From Anodontia alba (lineage: Eukaryota; Mollusca; Bivalvia; Lucinida; Lucinidae), in NCBI GenBank assembly GCA_964016985.1, contig OZ024833.1, forward strand, positions 58,293,463 to 58,357,462: a stretch of DNA of 64,000 nucleotides, read 5' to 3'. The first letter of the stretch is position 1, and the number at the start of each line of letters is the position of its first letter. Made by a program: the position numbers and the translations under genes. The notes below the pieces were generated by a model. The model ran no database searches, was not told the DNA's origin, and saw only the letters and a program-made list of their open reading frames with translations. Of the stretch, positions 34,784 through 46,439 are shown in pieces.

Positions 34784-35272
34784 TCAAAATCCAACTCCTA
34801 TGTGTTTTATGCTGGTGGATTTCAGTGTGTCTTCTGTCTCACGCAAGTGTTTTCGTATCCAAGACACTTCGCGCCAAAATTTTTCGTATTTCCTGTTTTC
34901 GTGCACACAATGGTATGGGAAGCCGTTTTCACTGTATCCAGTCAACGAAGCGTGACCAATCCTAACTTCGCGGGCCTCACTTGCATGGAGACATGGAGCA
35001 CCGAGAGCCCATGAGAGAATACTCTGAATTTGGGGATTTTGAATTTTACTTTTTGGGGGTTGGGGGTGGTTTGGGAAAAAGTGGCTATTTTGAGAGGCAT
35101 TGGCCATTGACAGGTATTCGTTTGGGGTCACTTTCAAAACTGACTTGATCTTTTTTTTTAATGTAATTCTCGATATTTTTTTGTGGGTATTGTAAGAAGC
35201 GGGGTTAGAACCTTCTGTTGAACTGATAGTTGTTTTTAATTTAGTTTTAACAGCTCTGTTTCTGCTGTGCAT
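34784..35272 (-). CDS. Unidentified 162-codon ORF, possibly spurious
   Basis: This is among the longest open frames outside obvious repeats. It is basic and serine-rich with no membrane segment, signal peptide or motif I recognise. It has a plus-strand ORF on top of it (34727-35014), no obvious codon preference, and no splice-bounded partners. Chance is as likely as a gene. Confidence 0.15.
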   Translation of the reverse strand: MHSRNRAVKTKLKTTISSTEGSNPASYNTHKKISRITLKKKIKSVLKVTPNEYLSMANASQNSHFFPNHPQPPKSKIQNPQIQSILSWALGAPCLHASEAREVRIGHASLTGYSENGFPYHCVHENRKYEKFWREVSWIRKHLRETEDTLKSTSIKHIGVGF

Positions 35273-35479
35273 CAGTTCAATGCCATTAAAGTAAAAACGG
35301 ACCTATATACTGTTAGAAACTGTTTAACACACTTATATTAATAATACAACCATTATACAGGAAAAAATAGGTGAAAAGCATACATTTATAAAAAAGAAAG
35401 CAAAGGGAATATTTTTTGGGGTATGCTTATATCTGCAGATAATTTTTGGGGTTTTGCTGATATACCGGATATTATTATT

Positions 35480-35973
35480 ATTATTTTTTGGTATGGCTGA
35501 TATACCATATATATTTTCTTTTGGGTAAACACTAGATTCTGGGGTCTTAAAAAATCATATATGGATTGCCCAAGATTTTATGGATTGCCAAAGAAAAGTT
35601 AGCTTACCCATATTTTATTTTATTTTATTTTTCATTCAGTTCGTCGGATTTATACTTGAAGAGTTATGCCACTTTATAAAGAGTCCTCCGCACAGTGGAT
35701 AATGGGTTAATGTACACTGTGCTTTAGACAGACATTTCCAAAATAACATTAGAATATACAGGTAAAATCTCTGCTCAATATTTGTATAACCGTTGCCGTT
35801 AAATTCCCTCTTATCACCTGATCAACTTTAGGGTAAAATTTGTCATTTTGACTGAATTATATCCCTTTAAGACATCAACAATTTCCAATAACTATTATGA
35901 TATAAACCAGTGTCAAAAAAAAGCTAGGGGTTTGATATCTGCATACTACTGTTTATGGCTAGTGTTTAGAGTA

Positions 35974-36010
<37 letters not shown>

Positions 36011-36011
36011 G
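35480..36011. repeat. ATT microsatellites
   Basis: Two short (ATT)n runs near 35475 and 35978-36010, in A+T-rich sequence otherwise lacking recognisable genes. Confidence 0.85.
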
Positions 36012-36365
36012 GCAAAATCCGTTTATTTTTGACGGAGTTGTGCCCTTTGTTTACTTGTCAATAAAATAATTTCTTGTTTTCATGATTTTTGAAAACTATA
36101 TGTGTTTGTACTTATGTGGGTTATGTTTAGCATATTATTTGGAACTGACGTGTAGATCATCCTATCATTTTTTTTAACAAAGATCTGTCACTTGTTTTTA
36201 CTAAGTTACGCCCCCTTTTCCGACTTTGGAATTTCCCTTATAATAAAATGCAGTCTTGGTATTACAATTTCAGGGAAAACATTTTAGTTAAGGCTTAGTT
36301 TTACGGCCGCTACATGGCACTAACACCAGTTTCAGTGAAATCAAATAAACTGTGTTGCACCCTTG

Positions 36366-36557
36366 TGTTTTCAATCCTTTTAGTATTGCGATTACCTCGC
36401 TTGGGGAAGAGAGAGCTGGTCTATGTGCTTTTCTAGCGTTTGTTTTGTGCCTGATGATTTGTGTCTCCTTCCTCTTCCTCTTGATGTCAGGGAATTGCTG
36501 CGACTTTTGATTGTGGCACTCCTTTGAATTTTCATTTTACTTTTTTAGATATTCGGT
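36366..36557 (+). mobile_element. Retroelement 3'-end fragment
   Basis: CCTTTTAGTATTGCGATTAC, CCTCGCTTGGGGAAGAGAG and GATTGTGGCACTCC match the 3' terminal region of the reverse-transcriptase element at 57921-58260. It stops at TTTTACTTTTTT, as the other copies do. Confidence 0.7.
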
Positions 36558-36651
36558 TTTCTCACTTTGTGCATTTCTTAACTAAAGAAACACGTATGGA
36601 TTTTTGATTAACGTGCACGTAATAATGTCTTAAAATTACATATGAGAATTG

Positions 36652-36683
<32 letters not shown>

Positions 36684-36849
36684 AAAGAGAGTTACTGACG
36701 CCTTTTCTGCATTATTTCTGCTTGGCTTGAACTTGTAGCATTATGCCCGGTAAAAATGCAGTTTTATTTTCACTGATACACAGTTAGATTTGATGTGTCA
36801 GCCATTTTAGGGAAAGCGTTAACCGTCCCATCCATTCCCCTAAAACTGA

Positions 36850-37217
36850 ATTGTACCTCATATGGGGTATACATGTCTCAACTTATTAGATTCGCCAGAG
36901 CTTCTTCAAATCTTAGTGACTTTAACTACCGTAATAAAGCCCTTACTGCCAAACTTCTTAGGCAGAGCTATCGTTGTTTTAAACTTCGTAAGGCGTTCTT
37001 GAAATTTTATCGCAGACACAATGCCTTGGTAGAAAAATATAGCGTCAGTCTGAAAACACTTCTGCAACAAGGTATATCGGAACCAGGATTTTACGGTGAC
37101 TTAGTGTACAGATTTAGAAAAATTGTAGGAAAATATCACTTTTCTGAGCAATTCAGAAAACTTATTAACTGTTAAAAGAATTAGCTATAGTCTGGATATT
37201 ATGCGGCAGACTGCATG
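36850..37217 (+). pseudogene. C-terminal part of a YLDD-type reverse-transcriptase protein
   Basis: The open frame runs from TSYGVYMSQLIRFARASS to VYRFRKIVGKYHFSEQFRKL and is the region downstream of the polymerase motifs. The equivalent region of the other copy at 58503-58930 (minus) carries the same residues with substitutions. A frameshift after the KLIN codons stops the frame early (AAC TGT TAA). No catalytic motif lies in this fragment. The element continues after an insertion at 39203. It is a decayed, 5'-truncated copy, and nothing upstream of about 36850 matches the retroelement. Confidence 0.75.
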
Positions 37218-38409
37218 CCTACCCAGATAGCATGGCAACGTTGGGCTAACGTAGTATTTTGGTTAGTCACTCCGTTGGGCCAACATTGTAAAATAAGGTT
37301 GGGCCAACGTTAACTTGCTCGTTGGGCCTCCGTAGGCCAACGTGTTGGCGAAACGTTGTGCCAATGTAGGACATGTTGGACGGGTAACATTGAAACAACG
37401 TTATGCCAACGTACATTGTATACATTGGCCCAACGTATACACATATCAGTCGTCAACTTCGACGCAAAATAATGTTTATCCGTATCAAATACATGTATGA
37501 AAATTTTGTCCGCATCAAAAACCGTAATGCATATTTTCAACTTTGATTGATAAAGCCGTAAAATTTTAAGTCGAGAAAAAGTTTGTTACAAAACAACCTC
37601 TTTATAAAAGCATTTTTTGAGTTTTACACATAAACTGTGTTAAACATATGTGCTATATCCAATAAAAATGTATATAAGAAAAAACTGACGTCATTTTTCT
37701 ATATACATGTCATCTACACATTTTTAACAGTGTTATCTCCAAATCTGTGTTATAATGCACCGCGGTGTAAAGAGGTTATTGTTTCCATAGATCTTTATCG
37801 ATCGAAGTGGAATGATAAAACTATGCGAAAAAATCCAACATCCAAGTTGTCAAGGGATATGTCAATCAGCATCTGTTTCGAAGAAATATCCTAGAAGAGT
37901 AAGGTCTAGTAGCTATATATCTTTTGTCATTGAGCTATTCTGAAAATAAAAACAGAAATCAAAAGTAAAATTCTCCTACGGTATTATTTGTTTATTATTT
38001 TTTTGGTTTAGTATAATTATCTTTATGAATAAATGAGGTGAATGTTTCTTTATCATTTATTCATTTTACAAAAAAGATGATTTTCATTTGCTTTTATAAA
38101 ACATCATTGTTCAACTTACACATAAAGCTTAGCAACATATCAAAGATGTTGTCTAACAGCCAGCTATAAAGGCACTAAAAAGTAGATTTTGGGTTTACCT
38201 TCCCTTCCCTGTATTAATTATGCATTGATATTGGCTAACATAAACATAACTCTGCAGGGTATTATATTTCCAAACAATTGATGTTATAACCTGCAGGTGG
38301 TGAATAGTCAAAGACAGTTTCATAATTTAGATTTATTGATGAAGCATTTCTTATAATATTTTGTATGCTGAGAAAAACTAATAAAAGAGGAAAACCTCAA
38401 CTTTCATTA

Positions 38410-38486
38410 TTTTTCATTGCAAGAAAAAAAAAAAAAAAAAAAAAAAAGGTTTCAATATCAAAACTTTTTTTTTTTTTTTTTTTTTT
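38410..38486. repeat. Poly-A and poly-T runs
   Basis: A run of about 23 A near 38424-38447 and one of about 21 T near 38466-38486, separated by ~18 bases, can pair as a hairpin. Confidence 0.85.
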
Positions 38487-38873
38487 GTATTCAGAATGTA
38501 GGAATCCCAACAAGACAAGATGACTTTATTTTTCTTCCATTTGAAAAATAAAGTAAAAACAACAAATATTGTAACATTTTCATTTATTTATCCATTCGAA
38601 AGTTTAATCATGATGTATTTTCATTATGAAATGAACCCGCGGCTTGTGTATCTTTTAAAACGTGTGCATCGCATATCAACGTTGGCCCAACGTAGATCCA
38701 ATGTTACCATATGAACTAAAAGCACAGGAAAAAAAATGCATCTAAATACATACGTTGGGCCAACTTGGCCCAATGTTAATGCATAAGAATTTGTATGACG
38801 TTGGCTCAACGTTGGCGCAATGTAGTACATATGATGCCAACGGTTAGCCAACTGTCCGACCATATTTCAACCA

Positions 38874-39190
38874 TATTTGTTTGTTTGTTTGTGTTGAGGT
38901 TTTACGGCCCAGTCAACTCAATGGGGTCATGTCGAGCGCGGTCAGTTTACCTAACCACACGTTTTCTGGGCAGGTCTAGTCCTCTAAGCGGTTAACCAGT
39001 ATTGTGCACATTCTTTCGCCAGAAACTGACAACTGCCCTTCTTCAATCAGCGGAAGGGAGAGAATGACCGTAGAAAATATTTCATGATCAATCTCCACGA
39101 AAGCATGTTGCCAACCTCGGCGGGGGTTGAACCCGCGACTTCCTGGTCTCCAGTTGGACGGCGCAATCAACTGAGCCACCGAGGCCGGCT
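38874..39190 (-). mobile_element. tRNA-derived SINE, family A, copy 4
   Basis: The minus-strand head CCGGCCTCGGTGGCTCAGTT and B-box GGGTTCAACCCCCGCC are the best preserved of the family. The tail GACTGGGCCGTAAAACCTC is followed by ACACAAACAAACAAACA. No target duplication is evident. Its 72-codon ORF (...SVSGERMCTILVNRLED) also occurs in copy 3 and is SINE sequence, not a gene. Confidence 0.85.
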
Positions 39191-39202
39191 GCAATCTGGG
39201 TA

Positions 39203-39950
39203 GATGTCAACCCAATTATTGTTGATGGCTATGCTTCATTCTTTAATTGCATGGCGGTGGTTCGGGCCTCAGACGCAATGGCGGCCTCTTCGTAAAAATT
39301 TAACCAGTGGGTTGGGGCTTGACGATATGTCTTTGGATTGGCCCGCCGTGGTTCAACTATTGGTTTTCATTTACTCTGGCGTACAGTAGAATTAGCCATG
39401 AGTACTCGTCCTTGTTTATTATAGTGATTAATTTGATTTTTATGTTTTCGCTTTGATGCATTGACTGAGTTGGGAGCCTTTATGCGAACCGAATTTTTAT
39501 GTATTTCTGTATTAAGAGTAGCATCGGGACCCAGGGTGAAGTTGGCTAGCTGTAAAAGTGCTTTAAACCCCCAGGTGGTTTACTCTACTGACCGTCCTAA
39601 GGCGGTGGTCCCGGTGTTAGTCTTACTCTTTGTTGCTTTGTGGTTTATTCTACGAGGCGGTTTGTTTTCTGTCTTACCTTGTGTCATTTTGTTCTTGTTT
39701 CAGTACTTTTAGCATTGCGATTGCCTCGCTTGGGGAAGAGAGAGCTAATCTTAGTGTTTTTCGTACGTTTGTTCGATTTGTGCTTGTTTGGATTTGTCGG
39801 TTTCTTCTTCCTCTTGGTGTCTGGGGAGGGCTGTGGTTTGTGATTGTGGCACTCCCTTGGACTTTTCTCTTACTTTTTTTTCTACACAAAATCTGCCCTT
39901 TCGTTTTCCTGTCGTAAATCTCTGTTTCTGAGATTATTATTGTATATTGG
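39203..39950 (+). mobile_element. Retroelement 3' region, continuation after the insertion
   Basis: This continues the element at 36850-37217: ATGTCAACCCAATTATTGTT onward matches 58245-58600 (minus) base by base with scattered changes. It includes the end of the protein (stop after the GCGGCCTCTTCG codons). A ~700-base 3' region follows, with a hydrophobic open frame, and it ends at CTTACTTTTTTTT. A 4-base deletion near 39695, relative to the 58090 copy, breaks the hydrophobic frame here. Confidence 0.75.
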
Positions 39951-39971
39951 TGAACTTAAAGCAAAACTAAA

Positions 39972-41484
39972 ATGAATATAGCCTTTAGCTCAAATTAAGC
40001 GAAGGCTTTTAAATGGGCTATATTGATCCGCCTTCCATCCGTTGTCTGTCCGTCTGTCCATCGTCCATACGTACACATTTTCAAATGACTTCTTCCCTGA
40101 AGCCCCTAGGCCAGTTTTATCAAATTCCATGTACAGCCTCCTTCGATCGGGGGAAAGATTGATAAAAGTCATCGTCTGTTCACCAAGATGACCGCCATGC
40201 CCATATATGGGAAAATCCTCTTCAAAATCAAGTATGCTTTAGTATAAATCCTTGCGTATAAAGCATCGGTGATGTGGGATCTACTAAATACATGGACCTA
40301 GATTAACGTTTGACATTTGAATAGCACATTTGTATCGGGTTGAAAGGATTTTCTTCAAATGTATTTATGGTTGAAACTGGAAACATATGATTGAAATAGC
40401 AACACCCTTCACTTATCTTTAATACATTCTGAGATAACGATTTTCAATATATTCTCCATACAAATATTTGGGGAAGCAAATTTGACCTTGCCAAATTTGA
40501 CCTTGCTGGTAATTAGCATCAAGGACGGGAGTTCTACCATGCTTACTGAAATGACGATCTAAGTTGACCTTTGACGTTTTTGAGTCGGTTGTTTACAATC
40601 GACCGTTTACAATCGAACCAAACGCCAAAATTTCCATAAGGTAGTTGCCCCGTGATTATCACTGACCAATGAAATCAAACCGCACGTTAGACGATATCTA
40701 GGTAACGGTAATTTGTAAGCGCTTTATCTTGTCGCTGTGACATCAGAGGGCTGTTGATAGAGGGTTATCTATAAAACTTTGACTGGAACCTTTGGATCAT
40801 TGACAAACAGTGCAGACCCTGGATCAAGGTCTGCACTGTTTGCTTAAGTTACAGGAAGTTATAGGTTAAATGAAACACTCTAAAACAGTGTAAAGTCACC
40901 GCTCAGGACCATTTTCCAAGCCTACACTCAGAGACAGTCAACCAATCAGTGCTGTCAATGTTTTGATAAACATGAACAAGGTTAACATTGTTTTACCTAT
41001 TGAAAAATCCTCCTTAAAATGTATTGAAGATTAAATGGTTGAAACTTACAAATATGACTGAAGTAGCAAAACCCTTGAGTTACAATTCACATTTGACCTG
41101 GGCTTATATGCCCCAGCCCCTGGGCTATAAACATTGTACATTTATAAAATCATCATCAAACCGCTTGGCCAATTTTCGCCAAAATTTCACACGGAGGCTT
41201 CAAAAGTGGGTTGAGTTTGTTCGAATGGTCACACTCGATCAAGACAGCTGTCATGTTCATATATGGTAAATCCTCTTGAAGTAGTCTACCCCAGGACCAG
41301 GAAAGCTATGAGGCTTACTATTGGTATATAGCATCGGGGACGTGAGGTTTACCAATGATGTTCCTAGGTTGACCGTTGACCTTTTTTATTTTTAAATACG
41401 ATCCACTATTTTCATTCGTTGCTGTGGCAATATGCAAGGGCTGTTTCACTCAGCTGTGTAAGTCGCGACGAATGGGCCTCTTGT
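39972..41484 (-). mobile_element. Satellite-type element 6, minus strand
   Basis: Read on the minus strand it begins ACAAGAGGCCCATTCGTCGC and ends in a hairpin with 9-base arms (AATATAGCC/GGCTATATT, 39975-39983 and 40016-40024), preceded by GACAGACGGACAGAC. Two diverged copies of a core segment are present around 40350-40450 and 41000-41090 (GGTTGAAAC...CAAAACCCTT). The 5'/3' complementarity seen in elements 1, 3, 4 and 5 is not clear here. Confidence 0.5.
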
Positions 41485-41718
41485 TTTACATGTGTTTATC
41501 GGTTCTTGACTAATTACCGCACTTACTGGAACGGCCGTTTTTTGTTTTTTTTCTTCAGAACGGTGTTAGACACGTGCTGTCTAACGAACATCTATTACAA
41601 ATGAGCAGTAACGTCAGAAAACACACCTTCGGACATGTGCGCCAAGCGAAGATTCAGATCATCCTGCGTATTCGTAGTCTGGTCAGAATCTTAACTGTGC
41701 GCAGTCTGGGTAATCAAG

Positions 41719-42141
41719 CATCACGAAAACATGCCTATATAATTCTGAACCCCTTAAACCCCACTTTAATATAGTAAAACTTGTTTACAGGGGTATACAT
41801 TATTTTTCTTATTTCTGCTCAAAACATAGATTGTGGGTACTCGTTAGAACCGCCTCACCGAGGCGGTTCTAATGAGCTGCTCAAAACATAGATTGTGGGT
41901 ACTCGTTAGAACCGTCTCACCGAGGAGGTTCTAATGAGTACCCATAATCTATGTTTTGAGCAGAACTTAGATTGTGGTACTCATTAGAACCGCCTAACTG
42001 AGGCGGTTCTAACGAGTACCCATAATCTATGTTTTGAGCAGAACTATGAAAAAAATCAAAGTTTTTTTATCTGAAAATTTTCAGCTTTTGGAGGTGAAAT
42101 TTTCTATATACAGTATTTGAATAGGCGTGTTCTTGTAATGG
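41719..42141 (+). mobile_element. CATYACGAAAACAYGCC MITE, copy 1
   Basis: The left end CATCACGAAAACATGCCTAT and right end ATAGGCGTGTTCTTGTAATG are inverted. Inside are CCCCTTAAACCCCACTT, a T-rich strip, then three tandem or inverted half-copies of the foldback GTGGGTACTCGTTAGAACCG. The foldback module is shared with the stand-alone 16691 MITE. Confidence 0.75.
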
Positions 42142-42976
42142 ATGAAGTTTCTTCATGCGGACAACAATTACTCTGATCAGACTGCGCGAATGGGTCTTCG
42201 CTGGGCGTACAGCAGCAGGTACGTTTTCTCACGTTCAGTAGACAATACGTGCCTTATACCGTTCCGATGAAAAACGACAGTTTGCGATAGCGGCATTGTC
42301 TTGGCAGGTTATAAGCTTACCGCAGGTTTATGAAATAAAAGTCAAAAAGGATTGCCTTTGGAAACAAAGAAGACACAAAATCACGAAAATCGGAGACTCG
42401 GTTTGACTGAGTCTCTTGAAAGCCACCTATCGGCGATAACGGTCAGCGCGGCATTTAATGAACGTTGAATCATCAATAAGCATAAAATCGACGTTTTATT
42501 TAAAGTTAACCTTAACTTCCTCATAATATACAATAATAACCTCAAACATAGGGATTAGTGATAAAACATGAAAGCTTTTGGTAGATTTCAAGAGGTTTAG
42601 TGCCACTCTCCATTTTGGTGGTTGTTTGGTTTTGTTTTATCTTTTTATGACAAAGCTGCATTTAGGGAGCTGGTGTTTTACAGACACAGGTCCATTCTAT
42701 TCATTGTCATGAAATGACCCCGATATATCAAAGCACATAAAGAGCACACGACCCTAAACAATGTTTCAGGACTGGCAGCTAAGATTATTCCAGCTTTGGG
42801 TGTGAAAGTTGTTATTGGTTAAAAGAAATCATACCTAAAGTGCGCCTTTGGGGTTAAGCTACCGAGGCACAGAATCCCCATCTCTCTCACAAGAAGGCAA
42901 AGGATTATGTGAAGATATATAGACAGATCTCTCGTAGATGTGTGTCGCCGCTGTTCTTGAACAATTTACTATAATT
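42142..42976. other. No gene seen
   Basis: AAAAAGGATTGCCTTTGGAA to CTGAGTCTCTTGAAAGCC (42345-42430) has a weak relative at 53605-53700, indicating an old repeat. Nothing else is recognisable. Confidence 0.4.
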
Positions 42977-43258
42977 CATTACGAAAACATGCCTATTCAA
43001 ATACATACAAAAAAATTTCACCTCCAAAAACTTAAAATTTTCAGATAAAAAAGCTGATATTTTTCATATTTCTGCTCAAAAGCATAGATTGTGGGTACTC
43101 GTTAGAACCGACTCGGCGAGGCGGTTCTAACGAGTACCCACAATCTATGCTTTTGAGCAGAAAGAAGAAAAATAATGCATACCCCTGTAAACCCCAGTTT
43201 TACTATATAAAAGTGGGGTTTAAGGGGGTCAAAATTATATAGGCATGTTTCCGTAATG
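42977..43258 (-). mobile_element. CATYACGAAAACAYGCC MITE, copy 2
   Basis: The ends are CATTACGAAAACATGCCTAT and ATAGGCATGTTTCCGTAATG. The internal foldback GTGGGTACTCGTTAGAACCG... is almost perfect. Orientation is opposite to copy 1. Confidence 0.8.
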
Positions 43259-43357
43259 TAGTGTTTTGATGCCGATATCTTTAAATTCTTTTATGGGTGA
43301 AATGTCCATTACTTACTATTCCACAGAATAAATTGTTGCGGTGTACTTATTGCAATC

Positions 43358-43558
43358 CATTACGAAAACATGCCTATTCAAATACATTGAAAATGATAAA
43401 AAAATTCTGATATTTCATGTTTCTGCTCAACGAGTACCCACAATCTATGTTTATGAGCAGAAATAAGAAAATAATGCATACCCCTGTAAACCCCAGTTTT
43501 ACTACATAAAAGTGGGGTTTAAGAGGGTCAAAATTATATAGGCGTGTTTTCGTGACGG
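43358..43558 (-). mobile_element. CATYACGAAAACAYGCC MITE, copy 3, foldback half lost
   Basis: The ends are CATTACGAAAACATGCCTAT and ATAGGCGTGTTTTCGTGACG. Only one arm of the internal foldback remains (CGAGTACCCACAATCTATG). Confidence 0.75.
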
Positions 43559-43889
43559 TTGATTTTTTTTTTTTTTAGATGGAGATTGACGTCCCATACA
43601 TACATATATCTGTCTGATCAGGCTAGAGTAAATTTTTATGGTTAATCATAAAAATACGAGATTAACTGGCTGCGTGAAGCTAAGGGTACGAATCCACCCT
43701 TTAAAAAATCTATTTTGAGACAAGATACCCAATCGATTTTTGAAAGTATAAATTAATATAGTCTGTTTCAAAGTTTGTGATGCATACTGCACCACATACA
43801 CACGCAACAGAGAGAGGGAGAGCAGACAGAGAAAGAGCAGGCACAGCGAGAGCTAGAGGGACAGAAAGAGACACTTCTTTTTCCGGTAT

Positions 43890-43894
<5 letters not shown>

Positions 43895-43937
<43 letters not shown>
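43895..43937. repeat. GA microsatellite
   Basis: About 20 GA dinucleotides following a GAGAGGGAGAG-rich stretch from 43800. Confidence 0.95.
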
Positions 43938-43939
<2 letters not shown>

Positions 43940-43955
43940 TTCTAAGAATATAATA

Positions 43956-44318
43956 TTGGACGGATTGAATAAATTCGTATGTGAAATAAATAAGGCTTGT
44001 TTTCTGATTGCCATGGAAAACATTGTTTTTACGAATTCCTTGTCAGATGAACTCTATGATGACACAAAGATGCGATCTGAGAAGAAATTGAAATTCCCGC
44101 GGTACCTCGATCTCTGTTTGCATCTGATTAAGAATACAAAGACAACGATGCAATCTGAAAAAGAAGAAGAAGAAGAAAAAAAACTCGAAAATTCCCGGGG
44201 TAACTCGAGCTCAGTTTTCGTATGTAATCTGTCTAAGAGGGTATTTTTAGACAAAACTGCCTTGCATTATTTCCCCCAGCGGCCACACAACGTCAAAACT
44301 AGGTCGTTTCAACGTTGA
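43956..44318 (+). CDS. Unidentified 120-codon ORF, doubtful
   Basis: The frame includes a Glu/Lys run (EKEEEEEKK) from a GAA repeat and no recognisable domain. It starts just after the GA microsatellite and ends in sequence resembling the CAACGTTG-rich transposon family. It is probably not a gene. Confidence 0.12.
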   Translation: MDGLNKFVCEINKACFLIAMENIVFTNSLSDELYDDTKMRSEKKLKFPRYLDLCLHLIKNTKTTMQSEKEEEEEKKLENSRGNSSSVFVCNLSKRVFLDKTALHYFPQRPHNVKTRSFQR

Positions 44319-44520
44319 TTCAATGCGATTTTCATAGGAAGTTGGCCCAATGTTGAAGACTTAATTTTTTTTCAAAGTTGTGTGTCTACTAGTTTGCTTC
44401 TAATAAAATATCTTTGTTGTCTATAGAACAAATGTTTTCTGATAATCAGAGGGATGCGTACTGACTATAATTACGTCCCAAGGGGGATACTGAGATGTGA
44501 ATGGTAAACGTGAGCATTCC

Positions 44521-44641
44521 GTGCTTAGTCATGGCCAGTGAACATTCTTTGAATGCTACGTCATGGTCAGTGAAAAATCATCGAATTTGGGAATCATATG
44601 CTACGTCATGGTCAGTGAACAGTCTCCCATGCTACGTCATG
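44521..44641 (+). repeat. Short repeats of GCTACGTCATGGTCAGTGAA
   Basis: ATGCTACGTCATGGTCAGTG occurs at 44553 and 44598, with a partial copy at 44629 and a diverged one at 44523. Each exact copy contains TACGTCA, a CRE-like word. Whether this is regulatory is unknown. Confidence 0.6.
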
Positions 44642-45145
44642 TTCATCGAATCATTGAATGTTACAGATTAAAATTAAAACTAGAACTGATTGAGATTTAC
44701 GCTGAAATTACCAACAACAACAAAAACATCCACACATAAACAGTAGATCTATATGTGAAATGTAATCTGAGAGCAGAAAGCCGGGTATGTGCCACTGACT
44801 TTCTTTTTTTTTTTTTTTTTTTTTTTTAATTTTGCAGATTTGGTGACTTGGTATGTAAATGACATTTTAATGGAATTAACCGGGAAAAGACAAAGCATTG
44901 TCAAAACGTGCACCATTTTACCGACACTTTCGATATGTCAAGAGTAATTCATATTTAATGCAACCATTTTCGGTACTGGATTCATCTTAATGCAACCCTT
45001 TTTGGTACTGGGTATCCTCTTTTAGATATTAAAATATTTTTTCAGTGTCAAAAGTCATATGCAGCTTGTAATATCACATTCATACAGTCGGTGGAAAAAG
45101 TCCTATTCGGTGTTTAGTAGGACTGCTGCTCGGGTTACACTGTAG

Positions 45146-45422
45146 CATCACGAAAACAAGCCCCATTAAACCCCACATTTATATAGTAAAACTGGGTTTA
45201 CAGGGGATACGGTTTACAGGGGATACATTATTTTTCTTATTTCTGCTCAAAAACATAGATTGTGGGTACTCGTTAGAGCCGCCTCGGCGAGGCGGTTCTA
45301 ACGAGTACCTACAATCTATGTTTTGAGCAGAAGTATGAAAACTATCAGAATTTTTATCTGAAAACATCAGTTTTTAGTGGTGAAATTTTCAATATATCTG
45401 AATAGGCGTGTTTTCGTAATGG
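45146..45422 (+). mobile_element. CATYACGAAAACAYGCC MITE, copy 4
   Basis: The ends are CATCACGAAAACAAGCCCCA and ATAGGCGTGTTTTCGTAATG. The internal foldback has centre CGCCTCGGCGAGGCG. Confidence 0.8.
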
Positions 45423-45944
45423 ATTTGCGTGTTTTACTGGAATATTCATATTCGCCCGCCGATGTGAATAATATCTTATTTCTTCAAAATTTTGAAGTTG
45501 CTTTGGTTTTGATTATTTATTCGTTATTTCTAAGCATCAGAATGTGTCTGGTCAATATAACTGAATGCAGAATTTATTGTTATCAGTGTTAGCAGTGAAC
45601 TACTTGTTGGGTAGTTATGAGATTGGTAGTAACGGGAAAACGGATTGTCGAAACGTGGGATAATAAATCTGGTGTTGGTTTGGCAACTGCCACCAGCATT
45701 TTAATTTTTTTTCTGTTTTCAGAGAAAATAAGGCTTGACAATTCACGGGCAGACGATTCACATGAAATACAGTCTAGTCTGAAAAGATAATAGGATATCG
45801 TCTGTTATAATTTTGCTTAGCGCTTTTAAAGAAAAACAAAACAAAACAAAAAAAAAAACTTCGATTCATTTTCAGTGATACAAACAATTTTAGTTCAACG
45901 TTTCCACAACAGATTAATATCATAATTGCAGCAGATAATACTCT

Positions 45945-46165
45945 AGACTGGCTCCAGTCTCCAGTGACTATATAGTTTTCTTATAATCCTGTTTGATAAT
46001 TCATTAAAATAAAACCAAAATAATATTATGACTATAAAGGCTGGTCACAAGACTAATCTAGTGACCAGCCTTTATAGTCATGATATTATTTTGTTTTTAT
46101 TTTAGCGGATTATCAAACAGGATTGTTAGAAGAAAAAAATAGCCACTTGAGACTGGAGCCAGTCT
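45945..46165. mobile_element. 221-bp foldback element
   Basis: The arms run AGACTGGCTCCAGTCTCCAG... to ...GAGACTGGAGCCAGTCT, about 95 bases each with few mismatches, around a CACAAGACTAATCTAGTG centre. It sits inside a decayed CCCTTAAAG-family MITE (GCAGCAGATAATACTCT on its left). Confidence 0.75.
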
Positions 46166-46439
46166 AATAATACCGCAGAAGCCTACGAAATTTTGAAATA
46201 TTTTCTTTATTTTTTCATGAAAACATACTTCGACAGGCTATGCGAATTGTCTCCAATGTGGACAACTTGCATAAAATGTCAAATTCTGTTTCCTGAAAAA
46301 AAAAAAAAGGAAAAATATCATCAATTTGTCATTTGCTGAATATGCCCGTAGTGTGGTAAAAAATAAATGAAGATAAGACCAAGTACATAGTAAACGAACA
46401 GTGACTGTCATCATTCCTATCTATCTATCTTCCTTTACG

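Larger units (their letters stand above)
37222..39200. mobile_element. TA-flanked DNA transposon inserted in the retroelement
   Basis: The ends are CCCAGATAGCA and TGCAATCTGGG, bounded by TA at 37220-37221 and 39201-39202. Comparing with the uninterrupted retroelement at about 58590 (minus; GCCTAGTTGTCAACCC) shows TA was the target, so this behaves like a Tc1/mariner-type insertion. Subterminal regions repeat ACGTTGGGCCAACGT-like words many times. There is no transposase. A SINE lies just inside the right end. Confidence 0.8.

Noticed and set aside
38976..39194. ORF sharing SVSGERMCTILVNRLED with one at 31879-32088, looking like a conserved protein
   Set aside because: Both lie inside tRNA-derived SINEs on the minus strand. 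The similarity is the SINE itself, and the frames start in its tRNA-like head.
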